This document shows, in pieces, positions 46,308 to 56,518 of a DNA stretch of 64,000 nt. Source of the stretch: Paraburkholderia fynbosensis (GTDB lineage Bacteria; Pseudomonadota; Gammaproteobacteria; Burkholderiales; Burkholderiaceae); NCBI RefSeq assembly GCF_902859935.1, contig NZ_CADIKI010000005.1:62001-126000 (forward strand), read 5' to 3'. The translations under genes were made by a program, and so were the position numbers. Below the pieces are notes generated by a model. The model made no database searches, was not told where the DNA came from, and saw only the letters and a list, made by a program, of their open reading frames with translations. Positions within the stretch are counted from its first letter, which is position 1; each line of letters begins with the position of its first letter.

Positions 46308-48638
46308 CTACCCGCTCGGGGCGGAGTGAGCGGCGCGCAAGGCCTCGTCTGCGGCAGCCAGACGGGACGCCATGACCTTGACGACAAAGCGATGAATTTG
46401 CTGTACGGTCACAGGGTCGTCGCGTTCGAGCGCGTGCAACGATTCGAGCGTCAAACGCAGGACGCGTGCGGGACCCTCTGCGAGCACATCCGCACTGCGC
46501 GCCTGCTGCGTATACACCGCCATTTCGCCGACGATCGTACCCGGCCCGAACGAGCGCAACCTGAGGTTGCGCCCATCGGAGAGCGGCAGTAAGACCGCGA
46601 CACGGCCGCTCTCGACAAAGTACATGGCGTCCCCCGGTTCGCCGCGACGGAAAACCGGCTCCCCCGCGCCGAGTTCCCGCACTTCCAGACGGGCCAGCAA
46701 CCTTGCTAGCGCGGGCGACGTGAAATACGGCGCGAGCATCGTGTGGAAATCCTCTTCGGCGCGCGGCAACGCGCGTGTATCCGAGGCGAGAAGCGTATCT
46801 TCGATCCATTCCAATCCCGCATCGAGCGTAGAGAACTCGTGGATCCGCAGATTCAGCGTGCCGGTCTTCATGAGTAGTTCACGCGAGCGTGTCGGCAACC
46901 CCGTCAGCACCAGGTCCGCATCAGTCGCTGCGCACAACTGCCAAAGCTTGACGAAGCTAACCGATACCGATGCGTCCATGCCATTGGTCGACGCGAAATC
47001 GAGCACGACAAAGCGAACGGATACGGGCCCGCTTGCGGCCAGCCGTTCGCGCACGCGCTGCAGGATCGAATTGGCCGTACCAAAGAATAGAAACCCCTGC
47101 AGACATGTTCCGCACACCTGTGCACCGAGTTCGTGAAGCCGTTCGGTGGCCTCGATACTGCGTTCGACAGTCGATGTACGCGTACTGCCGTCGAACTCCA
47201 TACGAACGCAGCTGACACGGCCGTACAGCAACGCGAACATCACGCATGCGGCGATCACTCCGGCCACCACCCCCGTGACGACGCCATAAAATGCAATCGC
47301 GCCCAGAATAAGCGGTACAAGCAGGTACTCATGCCAGTTGAGCTTGCGAAAAGCACCGACCAGCCACTGGATCAACAGACGCACTCCCATGAAGAGCTGC
47401 AATCCGACCAGCACGGGCACCGGGAATAGCGCCACCAGATCCGGTGAGACGGCCAGCACGAACAGGCAAGCAAGGGCAGCGAATACGCCGGCCAGACGAC
47501 TTGTCGCGCCAGCGCGTGCATTGAGCATCGATCGATTGAACGACTGGTAGCCGACCATTCCGCCTAACATCCCGCTCGCGATGTTGGCGATGCCTGCCGC
47601 ACGCATCTCGCGGTTCAGATCGATATCTTCACCCGTGGCTGCGCCTATCGCAGTCGAATTCATCAGGATCGAAATCGCCGAAATCGACGTAACGACGAGG
47701 GTCTCCGGCAAGTGCGCACCGATTGCCGACCAGTCGACCCCGCCGTGCATGAGCGATGCCGGCAAATGCAACTCGGGAATTCGCATGGCGTGCGGCGCCA
47801 CGCGCGGAAGCAACAATCGCGTGTCGCGGGCGTCGTCGATCGACAGGCCGGCCGCAAAGAGGAGCACGTAAAACAGAGCGACGCCGAGTGCAAGCGTGAT
47901 GGGCAATGCCGCAGCGTGTTTCCAGGTGCGCGACAGAAGCGTGGCTGACGCGCACACGAATAAAGCCGGTGTCCAGACCTGCCAGTTCAGGTGCATCACC
48001 AGCGCCGAGGTGTGCCAGTTCATGGGCTCGCCGGTCACGACCCGAAACGCGCCGGCCAGCAGGAGGTAGCCAGTCCCGGCAAGGAAGCCGCCTACAACCG
48101 GGTAAGGCAGGAATTGCAGGGAACGGCCGCGCCTGGACGACCCGAGCGCATACAGAATGACGCCCGTCACCACCGAACACAACGCGATGGCGATCAACAC
48201 CGTCAGCAAGATTGTTTGGGGTGTTCCGCCGTCAGCCCGCACGCTGCTCGCGACGCCGGCCGCCACACCGGCAAGAAACGCTGTCGCGTTGCCGTCGGGT
48301 CCGGCGATGTTCACGCGCATCGAACTCATCAAGGCGATCACGAGTGCCGTCACTACGCAACTGATGAGGGCGGTGGGCACCCCAAGCCCGGCGTAACGGG
48401 CGAGATCCGCGCTAAAGATCATGGTACCGAGGCTCATTGCATAGCAGAGCATGACCAGCATCGACACCATGCCGGCCGTCAGATCTCCGGCCAAGCCCCG
48501 AATGCGTAGCCGGGAGCTGGGACCGGGTGAGGAACCTGACATAGCTGGCTTCACAGTATTTCCCCATGAGAGCGGATGCAGTCTCGCCTGGGCCGTGCGG
48601 TTCGCGCGCCGCGCCGCGGCGGCGCCGTGTTCGAACAT
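46308..48638 (-). CDS. SulP-family anion transporter with STAS and cyclic-nucleotide-binding domains
   Basis: A 776-residue protein. Residues about 40-450 are a SulP transporter core with 10 or more TM segments (MRVNIAGPDGNATAFLAG, LMNSTAIGAATGEDIDLNRE, GMVGYQSFNRSMLNARAGAT). A STAS domain follows (VVLDFASTNGMDASVSVSFV). Near residues 650-745 a cNMP-binding domain is seen: VFRRGEPGDAMYFVESGRVA and GEMAVYTQQARSADVL, with the Gly-Glu and Arg expected in a phosphate-binding cassette. ATG 48638 has an AGGA site; later in-frame starts (48542) are possible. It should transport bicarbonate, sulfate or a dicarboxylate under cyclic-nucleotide control, and is divergent from a cyclase gene. Confidence 0.9.
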   Translation of the reverse strand: MFEHGAAAARRANRTAQARLHPLSWGNTVKPAMSGSSPGPSSRLRIRGLAGDLTAGMVSMLVMLCYAMSLGTMIFSADLARYAGLGVPTALISCVVTALVIALMSSMRVNIAGPDGNATAFLAGVAAGVASSVRADGGTPQTILLTVLIAIALCSVVTGVILYALGSSRRGRSLQFLPYPVVGGFLAGTGYLLLAGAFRVVTGEPMNWHTSALVMHLNWQVWTPALFVCASATLLSRTWKHAAALPITLALGVALFYVLLFAAGLSIDDARDTRLLLPRVAPHAMRIPELHLPASLMHGGVDWSAIGAHLPETLVVTSISAISILMNSTAIGAATGEDIDLNREMRAAGIANIASGMLGGMVGYQSFNRSMLNARAGATSRLAGVFAALACLFVLAVSPDLVALFPVPVLVGLQLFMGVRLLIQWLVGAFRKLNWHEYLLVPLILGAIAFYGVVTGVVAGVIAACVMFALLYGRVSCVRMEFDGSTRTSTVERSIEATERLHELGAQVCGTCLQGFLFFGTANSILQRVRERLAASGPVSVRFVVLDFASTNGMDASVSVSFVKLWQLCAATDADLVLTGLPTRSRELLMKTGTLNLRIHEFSTLDAGLEWIEDTLLASDTRALPRAEEDFHTMLAPYFTSPALARLLARLEVRELGAGEPVFRRGEPGDAMYFVESGRVAVLLPLSDGRNLRLRSFGPGTIVGEMAVYTQQARSADVLAEGPARVLRLTLESLHALERDDPVTVQQIHRFVVKVMASRLAAADEALRAAHSAPSG

Positions 48639-49037
48639 CACCTATCCTTTCGGATGACGAACGACCGCACGTCGCGCTCGCCTCTTCGCGGGACAACGTG
48701 CCCGACTCGTCGTGCAGTATCCGCCGTGGCCGCAACCAGTGTCAAACGCACCGCGGCGCGATGGCACGCGGCTGGCGGAATCTGCACCCACCGCGTCGCT
48801 CATGAACGCTATCCGTCTTCTTCGCGCTGGACGTACACTGTGTTTGATCGGGAATAATTTCAACGAGAGTATCTGACTGTTGCGCCCGTCGCAGCCCGGC
48901 AACGGAAGGGGCGTCGTTTCGTATGATCCGTGGGTCCAACACGGCCCGGTCCGGGCATAGGGTTCGATAACCTGCGCGGCAATGAGCGGCAATGAGCGGC
49001 GCGGAGTAAATTCGAACGCATCGGATTGGCGGCGGCG
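48639..49037. promoter_or_regulatory. divergent promoter region between SulP and cyclase genes
   Basis: No gene is supported in 399 bp. A TGTGA-N6-TCACA CRP-like site was sought and not found. Confidence 0.35.
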
Positions 49038-52000
49038 ATGGATATCGATCAGTGGCTGCATGGATTGGGACTTGAACAATACATACCCGCATTTGCCGGG
49101 AACGACATCGATTTCACGATGCTGGAACAACTCGACGACGCGGACCTCAAAGAACTCGGCGTCCTCTCGCTCGGCCACCGCAAGCGCCTACTCGCGGCCA
49201 TTGCCGATCAGCGTGTCGCCATGTGCGCAGCGCCGCCTGCCGCGAATGCGCCTGCGAGCGAGCGCCGGCAAGTCACCGTTCTCTTCGCCGATCTGTGTGG
49301 CTTCACGGCGCTGTCGCAAACACTTGATCCTGAAGAGTTACGCGAATTGACCGCTCGTTACACCGCGCTCGTCGATGGGATCGTGCTCGGCTACGGCGGT
49401 ACGATTGACAAGCACATCGGCGATGCCGTAATGGCCATCTTCGGCGCACCGCGCGCGCACGATACCGATCCGCTTCGCGCGGCGCGTGCCGCGTTGGAAA
49501 TTCATGAGGCACTTAACGGACTGGCCGAGCAGGTGTCGCTTCCGCTGAGAGCGCATGTGGGCATTGCCAGCGGCGAGGTAGTCGCGGGTCCGTTCGAGCG
49601 CGCGGACGTTCGGGACTACACCGTGCTTGGCGAGTCCGTGAACCTGGCGGCCCGGCTAGTTGCCGCCGCCGGCCCTGGCGAAACTCTGCTCTCCGATGGC
49701 GCGCATCGCGCACTCGGTCAATGCGTGATAAGCGACGCCGCCGGCGCGATGCGCTTCAAGGGAATTGATTCGCCGGTGCACGTGTGGCGTCTGCGCTGTC
49801 TCGCCGGTGAAACCGTCATCCCAAGCCGAAGTGTTTTCGTCGGCCGCAAGGCTGAACTTGAGCAGTTCAAGGGCCTCGCCCGCGCGTGCCTCGAGCAGCG
49901 GGCCGGCCACGTCGTCTATGTCCGCGGCGAGGCGGGCATCGGCAAGACGCGGCTCGTCGACGAAATGCGCCGCTTCGTCGAAACGCTGGGCTTTGCGTGC
50001 CACCGCGGCCTCGTGCTTGATTTCGGCGTGGGGAAAGGCCAAGATCCCATCCGCGCCATTGTCGGCAGCCTGGTGGGCCTCGCGCCGGCGGCCGGCGTCG
50101 ATGAACGGCGCGCTGCCGCCGGACGGGTTGCGGCCTCCGGGGCCATCGGCCCCGAGCAGCTCATGTTTCTCCACGACATCCTCGGCCTCACGCAAACCGG
50201 TGAAGGGCGCACGCTTTACGATGCGATGGACAATGCTGCACGCGCGCGCGGCAAGCGCACGGTCGCGGCAGCGATCACGGAGGATGTCTGCCGGCACGGG
50301 CCAACCTTGATTGCCGTGGAAGACCTTCATTGGGCCGACCCGCAGGTGCTCGGTTATCTGGCCGCCTTCGCCGCGGCGATCGCGAACGGTCCGGGCCTGC
50401 TCGTGATGACTTCGCGCGTGGACGGCGATCCGCTCGACACGGCATGGCGAGCCAGTTGCCGCGGCACGCCCTTTGCCACGATCGATCTTGGCCCGCTGCG
50501 CAGCGAGGAGGCGCTGAACCTTGCCGGCAGCTTTATCGATGCAAGCGGGCGTGTCGCGCGTGCCTGCATCGAACGAGCCGGCGGCAATCCGCTGTTCCTC
50601 GAACAACTCCTGCGTAACGCCGAGGAAGGCAGCGAGGAAGCGGTCCCCGCCACTATCCAGAGCCTCGTACTGGCGCGCATGGACCGGCTGACTGCGCGCG
50701 ACCGCGAGGCGTTCCAGGCCGCCGCAGTCATCGGACAGCGCTTTGGCCTCGCCTTGCTGCGCCGGCTGATCGATACACCGGACTACGTCTGTCACGGGCT
50801 CGTCCGCAATGCGCTCGTCTTGCCGGAAGGCGAAGATTTCCTGTTTGCCCACGCGCTCATCCAGCAGAGCGCCTACTCGACGCTGCTGCGGGCACGCCGG
50901 CGCGAGTTGCACCGCCTCGCGGCCGACTGGTTTGCAGCGTCCGACCCGGTGCTGCGCGCCCAGCATCTCGATCGCGCCGAGGACGAGCGGGCGCCGCCGG
51001 CCTACCTCGACGCCGCGCTCGCACAACGCGCGGCGTACTTCACCGAGGCGGCATTCCGGCTAGTCGAGCGAGGCCTGCAAATCGCACAAAGGGATATCGA
51101 TCGCTACGCGCTGACCTGCTTCAAGGGCGAACTCCAACGAGACCTCGGCGACATTGCCGGGTCGATCGCGACGTACCGTGCGGCCGTGGCCGCTGCGCCG
51201 AATGAAGCCGATCTCTGTCAGTCGCAACTCGGGCTCGCCGAAGGTCTGCGGGTATGCGAAGGCCTCGCCGAAGCCCTCCCGCTGCTCGACGCCGCGCAGC
51301 AGGTGGCCGAGCGTCTGGGCATGGTGCCCGAACTCGCACGCCTGCATCACTTGCGCGGCAACATCCTCTTTCCGCTTGGCAGGATCGAGGATTGCCGCGC
51401 CGAGCACGAGCGCGGGCTCGCCTATGCACGGCGGCTCGGCCTGCCTGAAGCGGAAGCGCGCGCACTCGGCGGCCTCGCGGATGCGGCCTACGCGCAAGGG
51501 CGCATGCGCACCGCCTTCGAGCACTTCAGCCTGTGCGTCGCGTTGAGCCGTGAGCACGGTTTCGGCCGCATCGAGGTCGCCAATCGTTCGATGGCCGGCT
51601 TCAGCAGGATCTTCCTCAACGAGGCATGCGCGGCGCGCGAGGACGTAAGCGCCGCCGCGCGCGCCGCAGCGCTGGTCAGCCAGCCGCGTGCGCAGATGCT
51701 GTGCGAAACGTTGGGCGTGTTTGCCTGCTACGAAATGGGTGACATGCCGGCTACGCTCGCTCATCTCGAGCGCGAGATGCGGATCATCCGTCAACTGGGC
51801 GCTCGCCGCTTCGAAGCACAGAACATGGAAATGCGAGCGCGCGGGCTGCTCGACAGCGGGCATCGGCGAGAGGCCGCCGAATTGCTGCGCGAAGCGCTGG
51901 CGATTTGCTCCGAGGTGGGAACGCAGTTCAGCGCCCCCAAGGCCGTCGGCGCACTAAGCCGCGCCGTCGAGGACGACGATGAGCGCACACGTCTGCTCGC

Positions 52001-52319
52001 CGAAGGCGCCGACATGTTGCGGCGCGGTGCGGTCGGGCACAATCATCTGTGGTTCTACCGCGATGCGATCGAAGCGATGTTGTCCGCCGGTGACGCTGCC
52101 GGCGTATTGCACTACGCCGCTGCCCTCGAAGACTATACCCGCGTCGAGCCGCTGCCCTGGGCAGAACTGTTCGTGAGGCGCGGGCGCGCCCTCGCTCGTG
52201 CGCAGCATGACCATTCTGGCGAAGGAACGCGGCGCGAACTCGAGCGTGTACGCGCGGACCTCGTGGAAGCGGGATACGGCAGCTATCTGCCTGCGGTAGA
52301 CGCTGCGCTTGCCTCGTAG
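49038..52319 (+). CDS. SAM domain - class III nucleotide cyclase - AAA ATPase - TPR protein
   Basis: A 1093-residue protein. Residues 1-55 are a SAM domain (QWLHGLGLEQYIPAFAGNDI). A class III cyclase domain at about 75-230 has metal Asp residues in TVLFADLCGFTALSQTLD and IDKHIGDAVMAIFGAPRA, a Lys before the second Asp, and the Asn and Arg of VLGESVNLAARLVAAA, so it can be active. An ATPase domain follows with Walker A GEAGIGKTRLVD near 295 and Walker B-like LIAVEDLHWADPQVL. The last 400 residues are TPR-like helical repeats. This SAM-cyclase-STAND-TPR layout is a known signalling architecture in soil bacteria. Start is ATG 49038; a TTG at 49026 is possible. Confidence 0.88.
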   Translation: MDIDQWLHGLGLEQYIPAFAGNDIDFTMLEQLDDADLKELGVLSLGHRKRLLAAIADQRVAMCAAPPAANAPASERRQVTVLFADLCGFTALSQTLDPEELRELTARYTALVDGIVLGYGGTIDKHIGDAVMAIFGAPRAHDTDPLRAARAALEIHEALNGLAEQVSLPLRAHVGIASGEVVAGPFERADVRDYTVLGESVNLAARLVAAAGPGETLLSDGAHRALGQCVISDAAGAMRFKGIDSPVHVWRLRCLAGETVIPSRSVFVGRKAELEQFKGLARACLEQRAGHVVYVRGEAGIGKTRLVDEMRRFVETLGFACHRGLVLDFGVGKGQDPIRAIVGSLVGLAPAAGVDERRAAAGRVAASGAIGPEQLMFLHDILGLTQTGEGRTLYDAMDNAARARGKRTVAAAITEDVCRHGPTLIAVEDLHWADPQVLGYLAAFAAAIANGPGLLVMTSRVDGDPLDTAWRASCRGTPFATIDLGPLRSEEALNLAGSFIDASGRVARACIERAGGNPLFLEQLLRNAEEGSEEAVPATIQSLVLARMDRLTARDREAFQAAAVIGQRFGLALLRRLIDTPDYVCHGLVRNALVLPEGEDFLFAHALIQQSAYSTLLRARRRELHRLAADWFAASDPVLRAQHLDRAEDERAPPAYLDAALAQRAAYFTEAAFRLVERGLQIAQRDIDRYALTCFKGELQRDLGDIAGSIATYRAAVAAAPNEADLCQSQLGLAEGLRVCEGLAEALPLLDAAQQVAERLGMVPELARLHHLRGNILFPLGRIEDCRAEHERGLAYARRLGLPEAEARALGGLADAAYAQGRMRTAFEHFSLCVALSREHGFGRIEVANRSMAGFSRIFLNEACAAREDVSAAARAAALVSQPRAQMLCETLGVFACYEMGDMPATLAHLEREMRIIRQLGARRFEAQNMEMRARGLLDSGHRREAAELLREALAICSEVGTQFSAPKAVGALSRAVEDDDERTRLLAEGADMLRRGAVGHNHLWFYRDAIEAMLSAGDAAGVLHYAAALEDYTRVEPLPWAELFVRRGRALARAQHDHSGEGTRRELERVRADLVEAGYGSYLPAVDAALAS

Positions 52320-52580
52320 CGGAGGCGTTGCCCGCTGCATTCCATCGATTCGGTTCGCTCAACTGCGAACGACAGGAGCAAAGACCCGCTCATGATGTGC
52401 GCATTCAGCGAACAATCCCGCCGTCCGGGCGGTGTCTGGCCTTAAGGCGAATTGTCCCGGCTGTCTTGTTATGGCCCGAGTCACCCGCTCCAGCGTTGTT
52501 GCCGTTGCTCGATAACATGGGCGGCGCCCCTGTCGTTGCATCGCCCTCGCGACACGACGGTGCCATTCGCGCCCCTGCCC

Positions 52581-52838
52581 TTAATTGAACATTTCTGGCC
52601 GCAAGTCGCTCACCTCGATGATCACATCGGCAGGCAGGTTCGCCCGGCGTGCCGCAGCGCGGATGGCGTCGGCGTTGGGCGCCTCGTATAGGCAATAAGT
52701 CTTCTTCTTGTCCGCACTGAGAAACGAAAAGAGCCACTCGACGCCCTCCTCGTCGTTGATCAGTTTCACGGCACCCGCACTTGCGCCGGTGACCTCCAAC
52801 TGTTCCGCAAAATTTCGTTCAATCATAAAACGTGGCAT
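52581..52838 (-). CDS. DUF4242 (SCO4226-like) small protein
   Basis: An 85-residue protein with the DUF4242 ferredoxin-like fold: MPRFMIERNFAEQLEVTGAS, WLFSFLSADKKKTYCLYEAP and a C-terminal ADVIIEVSDLRPEMF. The family is small, dimeric and in one case nickel-binding. A very strong ribosome site (AAGGAGG) fixes the start. It is convergent with one cyclase gene and downstream of and codirectional with the other, so it may be cotranscribed with the latter. Confidence 0.8.
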   Translation of the reverse strand: MPRFMIERNFAEQLEVTGASAGAVKLINDEEGVEWLFSFLSADKKKTYCLYEAPNADAIRAAARRANLPADVIIEVSDLRPEMFN

Positions 52839-52894
52839 CGGATCCTCCTTGAGTAGTGGCTGCATCGCTGCGCCTCGCAACCTGCAGCCGGGTA

Positions 52895-55800
52895 CTAGTT
52901 TCTGAGCCCTGTGCTTGTCCGAGCGGCACGGATGCGCTCCACGAGGGCAAACATCTTCAGTTCGTTCGCCGCGGCGGCCGCCGCGGCGAGCAGGTCTTGC
53001 GCTCGTGCTCTGTCTTCGATGCGATTGCGTGCTGCCAGCATGAGGGCGAATTCGTGCCGGCTATGCGCCAGCCAGGGCGACGCTCGCAAGCGCTCATCCA
53101 TGCACAGCGCGTATTCGAAATGCTCTTCGGCGGCGGACCAATCGCCAAGAGCGCCGGCGAGCATGCCGAGATGCCGTGCCGCCGATCCGCAGCACAGCGT
53201 AAACACAGGAACGGTGACAACCTGGTCCCGGAACGGCAGGAGAAGGGCATATATTTGTTCGGCGTGCCCGACGTCCCGGAGCCGCGCAGCGACTTCCGCC
53301 ACATACGTCAACGTGACGAGCCGCTTGCTGTCTACGGGGATGCTGGATTCCGATTCCGCAAGCCGATCGAGATTGTCGCGGGCCTGCGCTTCGAAGCCGA
53401 GATCGCTGCAGATCAACATGAGCCCCGGACGCCACACAGCATCTTCGGAATGCTCGTCGACGAACCGCTTGAAGAGCGGCGCGACCTCGGCGAGCCGGCC
53501 TTGTTCGCGGCGTATCGAAAACATCTGCATGCCGTAGACCCCCGTTGCGAGTTTCGCATCGACACTCTGCGCCATTTGCAACGACTCTCGCGCCTTGTGC
53601 TCCGCCACGGCGAAGTCCCCGACGAGTATGGCCCGCATCGCCTGCGCACCCGTCACGCACCACTTGTCGACGAAATGCTGTCCACTGGTGGCAATCTGCC
53701 GATATCTTTCCAGAGCGCTCTCGAAGCGTTCCACCGCGCCGATCTCCAGGTAGCCGGCGAGACAGCGAGCGCATGCGTGACCTATGGTGTGCGCATCACC
53801 GAGATCTTCTGCGATCTGGCTCAACTCCTGTAACGCGCTTGCACGCTCCGGGAACTTGTCCGCAGGCAGAGGGCGAGCTCCGATATGCATCATGTCGCAC
53901 GCCAATGCGTCGAACAAGCTCGGCAGGTCGTTCAGACGTCTGGCTAGAGCGACAGCCTCAAGAACCAGTTCGTCGGCTTGTTCACCTGCACCGGTCATGT
54001 GGACGGTGCGGACCAGACGACTCAACAGGCGAGAGCGCTCGACGGACTCCTCGGCGCCGATCAAGCCGAGCGCCTCTTCCAGCAAGGAAAGCGATGCTTT
54101 GCCGGAGCCTTCGAGGAACGTCTCGGCGGTGTCGAAACCCAACGCCGCCTGCACAAGAAACGACGGCAAGTTCTGCTCGCGAGCAATTTGCGCGGCCTGC
54201 CGGAAGGTCACTATCGCCTCGCGCCGGGCTAACCGGAGTTCCGCTCCGCCTCTTGTCAGCAGCAGAGGCACCAGGTGGGCTGCCCGATCCTGACCACTAT
54301 AGGAACATCGGCTTATCAGTTCAAGCCCGCGCTGCACGTGAGCGATAGCCTCGTCGTAGGCTGCGCCGGCAAGGGCCTGCTCCGCGGCACGCTGCCAGTA
54401 GCCGATTGCGCGATCTGGCAGGTCGGCCGCAGCGAAGTTCTGAGCGATCAATTCGGGCTGCCGATTGACGATTTCCGGATAATGCTCCTCCAGAGCAGTG
54501 GCGATCAGCGCGTGGTATTGGCGGCGGCGCGCAAGCAACAGGGATTGGTAGGCGATCTCCTGGATCAACGCGTGCCGGAACAGATACACGTCTCCCTCCG
54601 CGGGGTTACCCGAAACGGGGAGGATAATTTCGGCTGCGATCAGACGGTCTAGCGTTTCCTGCAGATCGTTCTCCGACCTCGACGCGATCAGGCCAAGCAG
54701 TTTCCTGCCGAACTCCCGCCCCACCGTGGCCGCGATCTGGGCGGTTTCCTTCACGGCTGGCTCGAGCCGGTCGAGCCGCGATAGTAGCGAGCCCTGTAGC
54801 GTGTCTGGGATCGCAATCGTCTGCGGCGTTCCTTTCAACTCGTAGCGCGTGCCGGCATCCTCCAGCAATTCGCCTTGGAGAACGGTCTTTGTCAGTTCCT
54901 CGACGAAGAGCGGTACGCCGTCCGTTTTGGAGACGATCTGATCGACTACGAAACGCGGCAGCCGCTTTCCATTGGTCAGCCTTTCGATCATCGCAATGCA
55001 ATCGCGGCGCGAGAGCCGATCGAGGTTGACCCGTACGAGATGAGGGTAAGTCCATCCCGGTTCGAACTCGGGCCGCGCCGTGAGCAATAGCAGCAGCGAG
55101 GCGGCCACGAGCCGCTCGAGCACCAGCCGAACGAACTCGAGGGATGACGGATCGATCCAGTGCGCGTCCTCGACGATGACGAGCACCGGCTGAATTCGCG
55201 TCGACTTTTCGATGATGGCGACGAGCACGTCGAGCGTCCGGCGTTTGAAGGACGGGGACGAGGCATCGATTGCCGGATGGCGCGCGCCCGCCGGGATTCC
55301 GAGCAAGGTCGTCAGCACGAGAAGCGTCTCGTCGGCATCGAGTCGGAGTCTTGCAATTCCGGCCTCCAGCCGTTCAAGATCCGACGAGTCGGGCGCGTCG
55401 GGACCGAGGCCAAAGCTGCGCCGAAGCCAGCGCAATACCGGCCAGAAAGGGCTGTTGCAATAGTACGAGGAACATTGGAGCGAAACGACCGCATGGTTGT
55501 CGCCACTGATGCCGTCGCCGAATGCCCGCAGCACACGAGATTTTCCGATACCCGGCTCGCCGCTCAACACCACGCAGCGCATTTCGCCGTCGACGCTCTG
55601 CTTCCAGCGTTGCCGGATCATGTCGAGTTCCGCGGCTCGGCCGATGAGCGGCGTGATGCCGCAGACCGCCCTGATTTCGAAGCGGTCGATCGCATCCGTT
55701 TGCGCCAGCACGCGTTGGACTCGAACCGGGCCAGCGATCCCTTTAAGCTCTTGCCAACCAAGGTCTTCGAGCACGAACGATCCTTCGATCAGCCGCTGGG

Positions 55801-56518
55801 TGGCCGGGCCCACGACGATCGCGTCGGGCGGAGCGACCGACTGCAGCCTTGCGGCGATGATTGGCGCCTCTCCGACGATCGCCTGGCGGTCCCGCGTGGA
55901 CCCAGCGCCGATCGCGCCGGCGACGACAAGTCCCGTCTCGATCCCGATACGCATCTGCAGGCGTACGCCGTGCTCGACTTCGATGCGATCGTTGGCCTCT
56001 CGAAGCGCCGAAACGACAGCGAGAGCGGAGAGTACCGCGCGCACGGCATCGTCTTCGTGCGCGTTCGGGTAGCCGAAGTAAACGAGCAGGCCGTCACCGA
56101 TGTAAAGCGCGATGTGACCTTCATGAACTTCGATCACGCTTGCACAGACTTGATGATAGATCCCTAGCAGGCGTCGCATGTCCTCGGGATCGAATCGCTC
56201 CGCGAGAGCGGTGGAATCGATGAGGTCGACGAACATCACGGTGAGTTGCCGCCTCTCGGCCTCGACGGTTGCGCGCGCAGCCAGCGCAGGCAAGTCTGCT
56301 CGCTCCTTCGCGCGGTCGAGCGATCGCGCGTGGGATTCGCTCAGCGCCGCAAGCCCTTTCGCGAGCCGCTTGCGGTCGCCGAGCGTCAGGCCGAGCTCCT
56401 TTAAATCGCCCTCGGACAGGTCGCCGAGCACATCCCAGTCGATCCCTTGCGATGCAAACTTCGTGGCGTGCCCACCGAGGCCAATTTGCACCAGCCATGT
56501 CGTCAGATCGTCCGTCAT
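52895..56518 (-). CDS. SAM domain - class III cyclase-like - AAA ATPase - TPR protein (second copy)
   Basis: A 1207-residue protein with the same order as the gene at 49038: SAM domain (TTWLVQIGLGGHATKFASQG), cyclase-like domain at about 85-250 (MFVDLIDSTALAERFDP with first Asp, YIGDGLLVYFGYPNAHED with second Asp), ATPase with Walker A SGEPGIGKSRVLRAF, and long C-terminal TPR-like repeats. The Asn of the N-x-x-x-R motif is Ile (GEAPIIAARLQ) and the adenine-binding Lys is missing (HIALYIGD), so catalysis may be weak or absent. Start is ATG 56518. It faces the other cyclase gene across the DUF4242 gene. Confidence 0.88.
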   Translation of the reverse strand: MTDDLTTWLVQIGLGGHATKFASQGIDWDVLGDLSEGDLKELGLTLGDRKRLAKGLAALSESHARSLDRAKERADLPALAARATVEAERRQLTVMFVDLIDSTALAERFDPEDMRRLLGIYHQVCASVIEVHEGHIALYIGDGLLVYFGYPNAHEDDAVRAVLSALAVVSALREANDRIEVEHGVRLQMRIGIETGLVVAGAIGAGSTRDRQAIVGEAPIIAARLQSVAPPDAIVVGPATQRLIEGSFVLEDLGWQELKGIAGPVRVQRVLAQTDAIDRFEIRAVCGITPLIGRAAELDMIRQRWKQSVDGEMRCVVLSGEPGIGKSRVLRAFGDGISGDNHAVVSLQCSSYYCNSPFWPVLRWLRRSFGLGPDAPDSSDLERLEAGIARLRLDADETLLVLTTLLGIPAGARHPAIDASSPSFKRRTLDVLVAIIEKSTRIQPVLVIVEDAHWIDPSSLEFVRLVLERLVAASLLLLLTARPEFEPGWTYPHLVRVNLDRLSRRDCIAMIERLTNGKRLPRFVVDQIVSKTDGVPLFVEELTKTVLQGELLEDAGTRYELKGTPQTIAIPDTLQGSLLSRLDRLEPAVKETAQIAATVGREFGRKLLGLIASRSENDLQETLDRLIAAEIILPVSGNPAEGDVYLFRHALIQEIAYQSLLLARRRQYHALIATALEEHYPEIVNRQPELIAQNFAAADLPDRAIGYWQRAAEQALAGAAYDEAIAHVQRGLELISRCSYSGQDRAAHLVPLLLTRGGAELRLARREAIVTFRQAAQIAREQNLPSFLVQAALGFDTAETFLEGSGKASLSLLEEALGLIGAEESVERSRLLSRLVRTVHMTGAGEQADELVLEAVALARRLNDLPSLFDALACDMMHIGARPLPADKFPERASALQELSQIAEDLGDAHTIGHACARCLAGYLEIGAVERFESALERYRQIATSGQHFVDKWCVTGAQAMRAILVGDFAVAEHKARESLQMAQSVDAKLATGVYGMQMFSIRREQGRLAEVAPLFKRFVDEHSEDAVWRPGLMLICSDLGFEAQARDNLDRLAESESSIPVDSKRLVTLTYVAEVAARLRDVGHAEQIYALLLPFRDQVVTVPVFTLCCGSAARHLGMLAGALGDWSAAEEHFEYALCMDERLRASPWLAHSRHEFALMLAARNRIEDRARAQDLLAAAAAAANELKMFALVERIRAARTSTGLRN

